Shown here piece after piece: positions 21,353-32,775 of a stretch of 64,000 nt of DNA. Every line of letters starts with the position of its first letter. Position 1 is the first letter of the stretch. Under the pieces are notes generated by a model, which was not told the origin of the DNA, searched no databases, and saw nothing but the letters and a program-made list of their open reading frames with translations. Source of the stretch: Deuterostichococcus epilithicus (taxonomy: Eukaryota; Chlorophyta; Trebouxiophyceae; Prasiolales; Stichococcaceae). Where the stretch lies: contig JAVTLE010000008.1 in assembly GCA_033439295.1 (NCBI GenBank), forward strand, positions 372,001-436,000. The letters are read 5' to 3'. The position numbers and the translations under genes were made by a program.

Positions 21353-24300
21353 ATGGTGGACGAGGCGACGCTGGATCTCGTGCGGGCGCACATGCAGGAA
21401 GTGCGTGTGCCCGCCCACCACGACAAGGTGCGAGCCTGACTCCTGCGCATGTCATGCATGCTCGGCCGGGCAATGGCCACACCAAAGGCAGCTCACTTTG
21501 GTTGGTCACACAAGCTGCGTGACTGAGCAGAGTGTGACTCTGTAGACTGGTTGCATTTCCCAGCAGCCATGCTTCTCGACGAGTGGACAGGTCGATAGGG
21601 TGAACATGCCAGCAGCACGCCCAAAGCGGCCGGCAACAGCAGGCGGACTGGCTGCCGCACCCAGATGGTAGTTGCTCCGATGCATCACTCGCTGATGCTC
21701 TCACTATACACTATACCACAGGTGTACAAGGACGAATGCGGCTTCAGCTTCGCGAGCCCGCTGGCGCCGGGCGGGCTGTTCCTGAACCTGGCCACCTGGC
21801 AGTCCTACAGTGCCGACTTCCTGCCGCTGGACCGTGAGCGCACCGGCAACGTGCTGTACCTGTGGCAGAAGTGGCACAAGGTCGGACGGGCGGCATGGAA
21901 ACGCATGTGCCGGCGCCACTGTGACACAGCGGCTCCAGATTTCATGCTGCATACTGCATGCTGCATCCTGCATTCGGCCGGCTTCACATGCTGCATGACC
22001 ACATGACCACATGATGTCACCATGGCACAGCTGTATGAAGGACGGATCCTGCAGTGGCATCATATGACGCATTCTGCAGCGGGATTATGCGAGGCACTGC
22101 CTGAACACGTGGAGATGTTTGGGTGCAGGTGCCGCTGTCAGAGGAGGAGCAGGCGGCAAAGGAGCAGCGGCCGGACAAGATGGCCATCGGTGGTGGCGGC
22201 GGTTTCCAGGTGCGCCCCTCGTTTGCTGTGCCTCGGAACAGGATTACGCGTGACTCCCTAAGGCGGTCGTGAAGCTGTGCATCCCGCCGCAGTGCCGTTT
22301 CAACACGCGTAGCGCTGGAGTTCAGGACATGCAAGCTGTCGCTCCTGGTCTCCGCAGGTAGGCGGTGAAGACCACAAGATCGAAAAGGAGTCGGCGCTGG
22401 TGGTCATGCCACAGGGCCTGCGCATCCCGCTGCCCTGCCCGCAGCTGCCCGAGCTGGTGCTTGGCGCCATCGACACCATTGCGGTGCGCGGGCACGTTTT
22501 ACCCCGGGCTGCATTGCCGAATGCTCTCTGTGCATGCGGCACCAATGCGGCGACTCAAAATGTGGCTTGCGAAGCCAGCAGGTGTATGTCCGACCACTCT
22601 TCGCCAGCTTACAAAGTGCAAACTGCAGCAGAGTCTCGCCACATGAGCGTCTGTGTTTTCATCCTGAACCAGGCGCACGACAGCGCGGGCAAGCAGGAGG
22701 AGGTGACGGCGTGGGAGGCGGAACGCGCCGAGAGCAAGTATGCGAAGGACCTGGAGCAGCTGCCTGCCACCAAAAAGGTGCTGTCCAGAGTCTGACGATG
22801 ATAGGTGGTGGAATCGAAATGGTTGAATCCAAGCACCGCATCTGCTTGGAGCGCCGGGTCAGAATGTGTCTCCCAACTCGCACCGTGATTGCATTTAGAA
22901 GACCCTGATGAGTCTCTGTGGTTACGGGAGCAGGTGCCGTCGGACCCCAGCGCCTGGAAGTGCGAGGAGTCGGGCGAGACCGAGAACCTGTGGCTGAACC
23001 TGTCGACGGGCTTCATCGGCTCTGGGCGTGAGGTGTGTGATTCCGTTCTGCAAACGCGCCAGACCCTGCGAAAGCCGCCATGCTTGCTCCTGAGCGGTTT
23101 CGGCAGCATGTCAGTTCGACCTCTGCCCCCCGCATCAGCGCAGCTCGTTGCACGGGGGGCCCAATTGCGTCACGAAACAACACAGCACCCCGCGTGACAT
23201 TCGCTTTCATAGCGCGACGCCTGCCAGCCGCAAACCTTTCGCACCGTGCCGGCCTGCAGCAATGGGGCGGCACCGGCGGCAACGGCGCAGCAATGCGCCA
23301 CTTCGAGGCGAACGGCCGACGCCACCCGCTGGTCGTCAAGTTGGGCACCATCACGCCGCACGGCGCCGATGTGTACTCCTATGCCCCCGACGAGGACGAC
23401 ATGGTCACCGACCCGCTGCTGGGCCAGCACCTGGCGCACTGGGGCATCAACATGATGCAGGCACGCACTGCTGCATGCGACCTCCCTTGTGCCGCCGCCC
23501 CTCAGCCTCTTGAGCCTTTTCCAGGCTGATCCGTTGGTCGGCACGTCCGGGCGTCTGAGCACACAGGTGCAGGGGAGCCACACTTGCTGACTTGTGTTCA
23601 TGGTCCGTTCCACTGCTGTCAGGCTGGGACGGCTGCTTGCGCCGCATTCTCAGCAGACCTGCAAGCCATTTGGCGTGCAGATGGAGAAGACGACGAAGAC
23701 AATGGCGGAGCTGGAGATCGACCAGAACCTTCAGCACGAGTGGGACTCCATCACCGAGGCGGGCGCGTCCCTGGAGCCGCTGTCCGGCCCCGGGTGGGTA
23801 GCATCGCCCCCTGATTGTATGTTGCCGACAGTGCATCCACGTTTTGTTTGTTTGGCCCAGGCTTGTTGAGGGCATCGTCGCCTTGCACTCCCCGACCGCA
23901 GTCCACTCCACCATGGCTTGACGGAGCAGCAAGCGGCAAAGCGATGGTCCTGTACACAGCCCTGAGCCTGCCCCGCATACTTGTGAACTGAGCTGATGTG
24001 GATCTTGAACCTTTTGCGCCAGGTACGTGGGCCTGCGCAACCTGGGCAACAGCTGCTACATGAACAGCGTGCTGCAGCTGCTGTGGACGCTGCCGCCGCT
24101 GGCGCAGCGCTACGTCGCGCCCGCAGCAGCAGTCTTCCGATCGGCGCCCGCCGACCCCGCCACGGACTTCGCCACGCAGGCGCGCCCTGCCACCTCCCTC
24201 CTGCCGCAAGGCTCGCTCCTCACCCTGAAGGCGCCTAGCTGTCACACACTGTCCTGCACAGGACAGGCGCTGCCGTTCTGCCGAGCCATCCTCTACCGCT

Positions 24301-27300
24301 GCTGATGCGCATGCCTCCCGCACTACACCTGCGCAGATGTCCAAGGTCGGGCGGGCGCTGACAGAGGCGCAGACCGGGGAGGCGCCGCTCGGTTCTGGGG
24401 CCTCTCCCCCCATCAGCGCCAACGGGCCTGTGGACGCGGCGGGCGCCGCCGCCGGCGCAGCCCCCGCGGCGGCGGCGGCGGCGGCGGCGCAGCCCTGCGG
24501 CCTGGCCGTCAAGCCGCTGGCGTTCAAGGCGCTCGTCGGGCGGGGGCACCCCGAGTTCTCCTCCAACCGGCAGCAGGTGGCCGTCCTCAATGTCAAGGCA
24601 GCTGCTAACCTTTCTCAGGGACGCGCCCGCGACGTGGGCTCCAGAGGTGACGCGCATCCTGAAGGAGGAAAGGGCGTTTTCGCGCCTTCACATATGAATC
24701 ATCCTGCAAATCGGGACTGGAAACCCGGGGCGGCCTGCACCTGCGTGCTTGGCCTGCTCACTCCGGATGCGCAATGCTGGGTTGAGGCCACAACCGGACT
24801 GGCGCATGGAATGGAGCGTACCAGTGCACAGGCCAGTGCAGCGCACTGCGGGACGCATGCAATCTTGCTCCGAGCGGCTCACAGCGGCGCTCTCGCGTGG
24901 AAGCAGGATGCGGTGGAGTACTTCCAGCACCTGCTGGAGCTCATGATGCGTGCTGAGCGCACGGCTGGGTCCCGCCTCGGCGATGCACCCGGCGAAAGCG
25001 CGACTCCCGATGCCTTCCGCTTCGGATTGGAAACTCGCATCCAGGTGGGCTGAGCCGAGCTCCTCAAACCCCATTGTGAGGGGAGGCCTTTCACAGCAGG
25101 CCAGCATCAAAGCAGGTCTGGCTGCAATCGTCAACGGCAGAGTGGCAGTGCGCCAGAGGCGGCTCATGCCCCGGATCCTTCTCGGCAGTGTGCTACGCCA
25201 TGTTGGCAGGTGTACGCAAAGCCCTAACCCCGTCCCTGACTATGGCACAAATTCACATATTCAAAGTTTCAAGGCCTTGCCGTCGATTCTGCACCACACA
25301 GGACGAAGGGGCGGATGGCGCGGTGGCATATCGTGCATCAACCGACAACGTGTGGGCGCTCAATGTGCCGCTGGAGGCCGCCGTCAACAAGGCGGAGCTG
25401 GAGGACTACCAGGTGGGCTGCGCGAGTTTAGCAGCACATCAGGACCTCAATTCACACACGGCGCCCTGAGCTGTGGCAGCACATCGTGGGAGAGGAGCAC
25501 GCTCACATTGCGCTTCTGGCTCGCCACTCCTGCCGCTCCTGAGCTGCCGCTCCTGCCATGCCGGCCTCCTGCCCCTGGCAGCACTGAACGACCCGGGTCG
25601 GCGCCCCTGCGCCGGTGGCGCAGCTGGCGCATGGCCGCCTGCAACTGCGCGCGCTGCTGCCTGTCCTCAAGCGGATCGACCCACTTCTGGTCTTCTACTG
25701 CGCAGGAGCGGGAGGCGAAGCGGCAGAAGCTGCAGCAGGAGGGCGCGAGCGCGTTCATAGGTGCCGATGCCGCCGCCGCCACCTCCCGCGACTCCGCCGA
25801 GGAGCCCGTGCGCCCCAAGGTGTACAACTTCGAAGTGTGACAAATTTTTTGTGAGAAAAACCATGACAACACATGTTGAGGTATTTGAAAGGTGCGCACG
25901 CGCTGGGCGTCGCCGGCGGTTGAGTAGGGCGACCAGTTTGGGACACATCAGGGGCTGGCGCAGTCTTGCAGGGCCAGCAAGAGCTGAGCCCCGTCTTGCA
26001 AGGCGCATGGTCAGAGAACGAGGCTGGTGGCGGACGGACGAAATTCCCCTCCACGCTCTGATGTTGTGTGCCGTACGCTGATGCAGTCATGCAGTCATGC
26101 AGTCTCCACCGCCGGCGCCACCTGCCGCCCTGCACCCGAGCGTCTCCACCGCCAGCGCCACCTGCCGCCCTGCACCCGGGCAGCGTCGTGTGACCCCATG
26201 TGACGTCGTCCGACCCACCGCAGGTGCCGTTCACAGCATGCGTGGAGGCGTGGGCGGCAAGGACCACCTTGGAGGACTATGCCAGCGCGGACCAGGGGCG
26301 GAAGACGCGGGCGCAGTCCGCCGCCCGCTTCGCCTCCTTCCCACCCTATCTCATGGTCCAGCTCCGCAAGTGAGGCCCTTCCACCAGACGGGGGCGAGGC
26401 TGAGCAGGCTGACAAGGCGCTGATGGCCAACGTGAGGGGCGGTGTGCCAGCAGGGGGCTAGTGTGCTTGGGATGGGGGGACTGGAAGAGGCTGAGGGAGC
26501 TCTGGTGCGCTGGCGCCTGGCAGAGCTGCAAGCAAATGCGGCGGCATCCAAGTGCGCAGTGCGGACAATGGATGAGCTGACGTGCGCCATGAAGTCCTGC
26601 CAGAGGAGCACCGATGGCAGTTGGGGAGCAGCGCCGGCCATTGCCAAGGCAGGCGGAAGCACAGCCTAGGCTTGTCAAATCCAAAGCGTGGCCCCTGCAG
26701 CTAGGTGTGCCTTTGCCTCCAGGACAAATGCTTCTCGTCGCATAGACTGCCAGAGACACTGCACGTGAAGGTGTGCCAGAGAGGCTGGTCTGCAGTTTCG
26801 CGAACAGTGCAATTGAGAGGGCTTTCCTTCCCCCGGCCCAGGTACTTTGTCGCATCAGACTGGACGCCGAAGAAGCTGCATGTGGAGGTGGCGATGCCGG
26901 ATGCGCTGTCTTTGGAACACCTGCGAGCGCGGGGCCCGCAGCCCGGGGAGCGGCTGCAGCCTGAGGAGCCCGCCGCGGGCGGGGGCGGCGGTGGCGGCTC
27001 TGCAGGTGACGGCGGCAGCGGCCCCGCGGCGGCGCCCGCGGCAATTGAGCCGGACCCCGTCATCGTGGCGCAGCTCATGAGCATGGGCTTCGGCGAGAAC
27101 GGCAGCAAGCGCGCCGCCGTGGCCACCCGGGTGCGCGCCGCACAGGCAGCCTGGTCGGTGCCTTGACATGGGGTGTGTGGTCTAGTTGGTGCGGTGACAT
27201 GGCGCCACGCTGCCAACCGCCAAATCATCGAGGTTGTTCAACATCTGTAAAATTGCGGTGTTTGTGACGCGTACAGAACACGGGCGTGGAGCCGAGTATG

Positions 27301-28627
27301 GAATGGGTGTTTGCGCACATGGAGGACTCTGACTTCAACGACCCGCTGCCGGATCCGGCGGCGGCGGAGGCGGCAGCTGGCGGCGGCGCATCGGCTGTCG
27401 GCGCATCGACCGGCGCCGACGCCGCAGATCCTGCGGCCGTGGCGCAGCTGTCCGCCATGGGCTTCACTGACGTCCAGGCCAGCGCCGCGCTGCAGGTGGA
27501 CATGCTTCCCGCTCTGCAGTGCGCGGCGTCGGTTGCATGCCTCCGGCGGCACCTGCTGACAGCGGCACCTGCTGACAGCGGCACCTGCTGACCCCAGTGG
27601 CGTCTGTGTTCCGGCGTGAACTGGTCGGTGCGCAGAACCATGGACTCGGCGGTCTGTTGGCCCGGTGTGCCGGCACTCACTTGCCAGCCTCAGCGACTTG
27701 CACATCGAGGTTGAATGGAGGCTGGCGTGGCACAGGGGCAGGCGACTGACCGCACGCCTTGTACCGTCATGCGCAGGCGTGCACCGGCAGCCTCGAGCGG
27801 GCGGCGGATTGGCTGTTCAGCCACGCAGACGATCTGTCTTCCGCCGTTGCGGCTGTGAATTCTGCGGCCGGCGGCACAGGAGGTGTAGACTCTTTTGATG
27901 CGGCAGTACCCAGCTACGTTTCCCATCCCGTTGCAACTCTGGGTCCACCAACATCCCCCCCGGATGTTGGTTCATAGCCGCCGCCGCCTTTGCTGCTTGA
28001 GCATCGTCTGTGTGACGCACACCCCCTGGCGCAACCGACACTCTCGAACTTTGCAGCCTAGCAACATTCTCAGCTGGGCTCGAGGCTCGTCAGGCAGGAC
28101 GCAACAGCTGGAACCCCGACCGCAGGCCAGGGCGGCGGCGCTGCAGCGACATCGGACCCGGCGCCGGCAGGGCAGCTGCAGGACGGCCCAGGGCGGTACA
28201 GCCTGGTGGGCTTCGTCAGCCACATAGGCGCCAGCACCTCGGCGGGGCACTATGTGGCGCACATCCGCAAGGGCGGCCGCTGGGTCATTTTCAACGATGA
28301 GAAGGTGCTGCCCTGTCCGGTGCCCCATCTTGTATCCGAAATAGCACCTGCAGCAGACAACGCAGGCACCTGGTTCTACCCGCTGTGGCTGCTTGTTTGC
28401 AAGCGGCCGAGCAGGCAGGCCTGCCACGGTGGGGGATGCATGCGGCCTGCTCACGGCGCAGCCCTGACTGGGGAGACGCCCTTCGAGGTACTGCGACTGC
28501 GCCAAGACTGCAAGCACGAAACAATGGGCTGACAAGCCGCGCATGTGCTGCGCAGGTGGCAGAGAGCGCGAACCCTCCCAAGGACCTGGGGTACATGTAC
28601 CTGTACAAGAGGGAGGATGTGATGTGA
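21353..28627 (+). CDS. UBP14: Ubiquitin carboxyl-terminal hydrolase of the USP5/UBP14 (isopeptidase T) type
   Basis: A deubiquitinase that in other eukaryotes disassembles free polyubiquitin chains. 919 residues in 19 phase-consistent exons: 21353-21427, 21722-21880, 22129-22209, 22358-22483, 22673-22777, 22934-23032, 23260-23460, 23681-23793, 24023-24179, 24337-24576, 24907-25044, 25302-25412, 25706-25819, 26224-26369, 26842-27130, 27277-27495, 27777-27884, 28098-28304 and 28556-28627. Order: N-terminal variant UBP-type region ([10 protein letters not shown]), zf-UBP (WKCEESGE to [17 protein letters not shown]), catalytic domain with Cys box [13 protein letters not shown]-like (here [15 protein letters not shown]), two UBA domains ([10 protein letters not shown] and [10 protein letters not shown]), and His box [20 protein letters not shown]. 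Both catalytic boxes are intact. The zf-UBP keeps only the first Cys and the final His of the usual zinc set. Introns 23461-23680 and 24180-24336 appear to use GC donors. The length matches animal and plant USP5/UBP14. Confidence 0.93.
26099..26182. repeat. Two-copy 40-bp tandem repeat in a UBP14 intron
   Basis: Two copies of a unit containing CTCCACCGCCRGCGCCACCT and continuing into CTGCCGCCCTGCACCCG lie side by side with very few differences, implying a recent duplication. They sit in the intron before exon 14. Confidence 0.8.
27546..27594. repeat. Three-copy 15-bp tandem repeat in a UBP14 intron
   Basis: The unit CGGCACCTGCTGACA is repeated three times (the last copy degenerate) about 50 bp after the donor of exon 16. 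Confidence 0.8.
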
Positions 28628-30059
28628 GGCGGCCCTCGCGGCGGCTGTACTGCTGCCGGCCTCCTCGCTAGAGAGCAGGCCAGTGCAGACAGATCGCATG
28701 CAGTTGCCAGCATGATGCAGCAAGGCTCTTGCCAACTTTGCAATGCCTTCATGCCACCAGCACCAGTCTGCGACAGCGAGTCCTGTTGCTTATATTCGAG
28801 ACAAACGCGGGTGGTTGGGGCAGCAGTGTCCTGGGCGCAACCATGGAGGTGAAATTGGACAAGATGAAATGAAATGTCCGTCTTGATGTAGCGCAGCATG
28901 TCCGTCTTGATGTAGCCAACGACTCTGGACATAATGACGAGGTGTTCTGTGTCCGCGCCACTCTGCGTACCTGGTACTTGCGAGCCAGAGTCGCTGCTGG
29001 CGTGTGCATGTTTGCGCCCTCGGGAAAGGGAATTTGTGCTTGATGTGGCATGTCTGCATGGAAAGCCGGGCGGCGGCTGGGTGCCCGGCTGTTCAAGATG
29101 GAAGGTGAAAACCAGAGTTTGCAATCAGGCGTTCTGCAAAGCACATTTGTCGCACTACCTACCGCATGTCTGGACATCAAATCGAAATCCCAGGAAAGAG
29201 GTCACTAATGGCATGCCAGTGGGGATGGGATGCTGGTCGTGTACACAGTCATCATCTGCTGTCCCCTTCGGTGAAGGAGACACGCGCCGGGCGGAGACTA
29301 AACGCCAGGACTTGGGCCACAGCAGCCGGTCACCCGCTGCTGCTGTCTCGCCGGCGAAAAATGTCGTACCAGCGCCTCGTGCCAGAGTCGCTGCTGTGGA
29401 TGTGCTGGCCGAACTTCTTCCAAGGTGGCAGTTTGACGCGGGACTGTCACTGATGCTGGCAATGGATGGCATGTTTCTCCCGCGGCGGTTACTGTCTGCT
29501 TTGAGGGACTGGCCGTGGGATTACCCTCGCAGAATGCCCTGCGGCTGGATGCCACTGATTTACTTCTTGTACATGCCCTGTGAAGCAGACAAAGGCCTTC
29601 AGGCAAGCATCACTCAGTGGTTCAAGGCACGCACGGCCGGCACATTGGGCAGCAACGAAGGCAGGCACATTGGGCAGCAACGCAGGCAGCAGGATGAGGG
29701 AGCAAGGAGAAAGGTTCAAGAAGAAGACGCACGTATTTGCTGGCGATGGACGAGGATTGGCTGCAAGGTGGGCAGGAGACGACGCATTAGTGTCAGTGGC
29801 CGCTGATAGGGTCTGTAGAGGGTCTGCCTCATGCTGCTGGGTGCGACAACTGGCAGCATGATTGCAGCCTGATGTTTGGCAGGTGGACTTTGCATGGAAC
29901 CTCAAGCTCGCGAGCGGCAGCAGCGGCAAAGGCAGTAATGCTGCTCGCCGGCAGTGACGTCGTCTGTGATTCGACCAGGCCCTGATGCTGCCCCATTTGC
30001 ATGTGCTGCAGTTGCATGCGCCCCTGCTGGCCAGCTACTGACCGCCACCGGGCGCGCAC
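28628..30059. other. Intergenic region with an orphan open frame and small repeats
   Basis: It lies between the ends of UBP14 (+) and the tetraspanin-like gene (-). A 290-codon frame runs 28934-29806 (+). It has no recognised domain, is rich in Arg and Cys, and is close to what chance allows at this GC content, so I do not call it a gene. Two short direct duplications occur, at 28875-28917 (TGTCCGTCTTGATGTAGC twice) and 29639-29690 (GCACATTGGGCAGCAACG twice). The last exon of the tetraspanin-like gene probably lies between about 29840 and 30050. Confidence 0.35.
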
Positions 30060-31458
30060 CTGTCGTACGCCTTGCCGGTGTTGCCAGAGGAGTTTGGCAT
30101 CGTGTTCATCTGGGTGTTGTAGCGCGCCTGCACACGGGTGCACAGCACGGTGAGCCTCGTCGTCGGCACGCGCCGCAACGTACGCGTCCAGCATCGCACA
30201 AACACATCCAGGTCTGGTCGGCAACATGTATGGGTAGAGGGATCAGCGAGATCAGCGAGCTGCAGGCTTGCAGGAATAGCGCGCAGACTGCTGACTTGCA
30301 GCTGCAAGCTGCCAGTCCAGCTCTTCATCGTCATGAGTTCTCCAAACCCTACCTCCTCATCCTGGAAGTTGCCATAGTGGCCGTCGGGGTCGACGCAGCA
30401 GCGCATCACGAAGGCGATCAGCAGCGACACAATCTCCAGGACGACAAACACCAGCAGGATCCACTTGATGTAGTTCAGGTCGTGCCGCACATCCTGCCTG
30501 CAAGCACAGGCCGGGCGCGCTTTCAATGCCGACTGCTGTTGAGGGGCCGAGGGTAGAACAGTGACCCAAGGAGGTGCTGGCACACCCTATGTTGACGTCC
30601 GTCTGCCGCTATCAGCTTCCAAATATTACTCATCAGAAGAAGGGGCAGCGCCGCGGAACAACCAGGCTCCCAGGAAGGGCGCACATGCTGACTGCGTGCA
30701 TGCCTGACACCCCGATGAATGCAGGCGTACCAGGGCTGCGCCAGAACGGTGCCGCCCAATCACGACCAGAGGACTGTCCAGCAGGTCAGGCAGCAGGTGA
30801 AACAGCGCGTCAAAACGCAGGCAGTACTCGGACAGAGGGACTACTCACACTTTGAGGTCCAGGTTGGAGCTGCTGTCGTAGCGCGCGATGCGCGTCGCGA
30901 CCTTGGTCTCCTTGCCGAAGATGTAGAAGACCAGCACCGCCTGGGCGGCGGTCAGGATGGTGCCGATGATGAGGTACAGCGTCAGCAGCGCCCGCTTGTA
31001 GCAGGAGCCGATGCAGCCGAAGAAGGAGTTGATGAGCGTCAGGCCGCCCAGCACAATCAGGCCGCTGCGGTGGGAGGCGCAGGGGGGTCGTCAGGTCATA
31101 TTGAGGCGTGAAATTGGGCGTGAAACATGCGAGGTCACGGAAGGTCGGTGCTGCATAATCAGGCGAGTGCGTGCGGCATGTGCACGATCCAGTTGCCTGC
31201 AGAGCCTGGACGGGTTTACGGCGCCATGCTCGGTGACGCCTGTGAGCACCTTCCCCAGCTTCAGCAGCACGGGGCAGTACTGAAGGAATCCGCGCCCGCA
31301 TGCACTCGCAAGTCCGCTCACATGGGCACGGACGCCTTCGGCGGGGTCTGCAGCACCAGCCCGAAGATGATGAACAGTGCGCCCACGACGACCTCAATGA
31401 AGAGGAAGAAGCGCATGAGGCACGGCAGGCAGCTGTTCCGCGGGATGAAACGAGCCAT
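30060..31458 (-). CDS. Tetraspanin-like four-helix membrane protein (TOM2A-like), 3' end unresolved
   Basis: Four phase-consistent exons on the minus strand: 31322-31458, 30849-31064, 30353-30497 and 30060-30127, giving 188 residues. The N terminus MARFIPRNSCLPC is followed by hydrophobic helix 1 (FFLFIEVVVGALFIIFGLVL). Helix 2 contains LTLINSFFGCIGSCYKR, like the conserved Gly-Cys turn of tetraspanins, and helix 3 (LLTLYLIIGTILTAAQAVLV) follows at once. A short charged loop and helix 4 (WILLVFVVLEIVSLLIAFVM) end in RCCVDPD, and then a hydrophilic tail with PNSSGNTGKAYD. The second loop is very short for an animal tetraspanin and lacks a CCG motif, so a plant TOM2A-like relative fits better. 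A final exon below 30060 must exist, because phase 2 is left over. Reading through would give only a few more residues. Confidence 0.6.
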
Positions 31459-32775
31459 GGCTGCGAGCTGCTGCGCGCGGCCCTGCGCGCAGTAACACAC
31501 GTTTGTGTCAAGGGACAGTCCAGGCGGTGACGTCCTGCGTGGCGCTTCAAACGTGCTGCCATCGCCCCACACCTCCCACCCCACTGACATCGCCACACTG
31601 GGTTTGCAAAAGCTCAGCATTTATGAGCTGGCCGTGTTATGGGGAGCAGCAGTGCTGAGTACCCACTGGGCTTGTTCACATCCGGTAATCAGGTGAGGGC
31701 ACGAAGTGGCGATAATTAATGCTAGCACGCATTCGCGCTCGGCCAGAGGCTCCGCGTCAGGAATGATGGGCTATTCCCCAGTCGTACCAGCTGTGCAAAA
31801 CACAGTCGCGGCTCACGCTGTACTGTGCAATGTTTTCGTGGTGCGTACACTGGTCAACCTGTTTGACATGCCGCGCACCGCTTGCCGCCCGACACGACGC
31901 GCTAAGAACAGCCACAGAAGAGAGCCTTCGCGAGAGGCAGGCGCTTCCCCGAAGCAACCGCCAGACGTCGCTTCGCTGATTTACATAACGCAGTTCGGCC
32001 AAGAAGCACGTGAGCCGAAGCTGTTACTTGACAGGTCTCTGAATCTGGACTGTGAGTCAGGCTGACACCAGAGCCCCCACCTGTGACTGGGCTCTGCTGC
32101 TGTGCCAGCAGCGACGAGCTGAGCTGCTCTCGTTCAGTCGACCTGCACCTCGGGAACGCCTGCGAGCGATTCAACGGTTGATTCGACGCGCGACCAGCCT
32201 GATGATGACAGCGTTCGTCCTGGTCTACGTTTGTGGTGCCGAGGTGGCCGGATGTTGGTGGGGAAACGGCCACCACCAAGCTGTGTTTCATTTTGAGCAG
32301 GGGAGTGGCAAAGTCGGGCAACAAGCGGGGACTGTATTGCCTAGGAATCTCGGTTCAGCATCCCTTTCAAATCATCTCGTCATCAGGTCGTACTGTGCCC
32401 TCTCTGGCTCCACTCTCGAGGTGCAGTGAAGCCGAACCCTGGTGCCTGGTCTCAGCGATGCGATTAGATGCTCAGTGCCACAGTATAATTCCGCAGGATT
32501 GCTCTCCGGCGCGTCGCGTCGGGCCTGTGGCCGACCAACGGTGCGCGGTTTCTCTCTACAGGCGCTCCAAGCCTCCTCCTGAGTTCTCAAACACGCGAGG
32601 TCCAATACAGCTGCACAGCTGATGTCCACCGATGCAACATCGCGAAGGAATCTGCACCACTGCGGGCAGGTGGCACCCCCAGTCAAGGCAGGCAGTCCAT
32701 GATATCGTCTAATCTGCAACCTCAAACTGAGTCACACATCGTGCGGCATGTAATGTGTCCGCAGGCTGCCGCAGA
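31459..32775. promoter_or_regulatory. Divergent intergenic region of the tetraspanin-like and NAPE-PLD genes
   Basis: About 1.3 kb with no recognised coding similarity. It should carry both promoters; no specific element was identified. Confidence 0.4.

Noticed and set aside
24950-25840. 296-codon open frame across UBP14 exons
   Set aside because: It runs in the wrong frame over exons whose spliced product matches USP5 along its whole length.
26099-26182. CRISPR-like direct repeats
   Set aside because: There are only two adjacent copies with no spacers, in a eukaryotic intron. It is a simple tandem duplication.
31250-31279. 30-nt microexon in the tetraspanin-like gene
   Set aside because: Including it leaves the next exon out of phase. 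Joining 31322-31458 (donor GTGAGC) directly to 30849-31064 keeps the frame.
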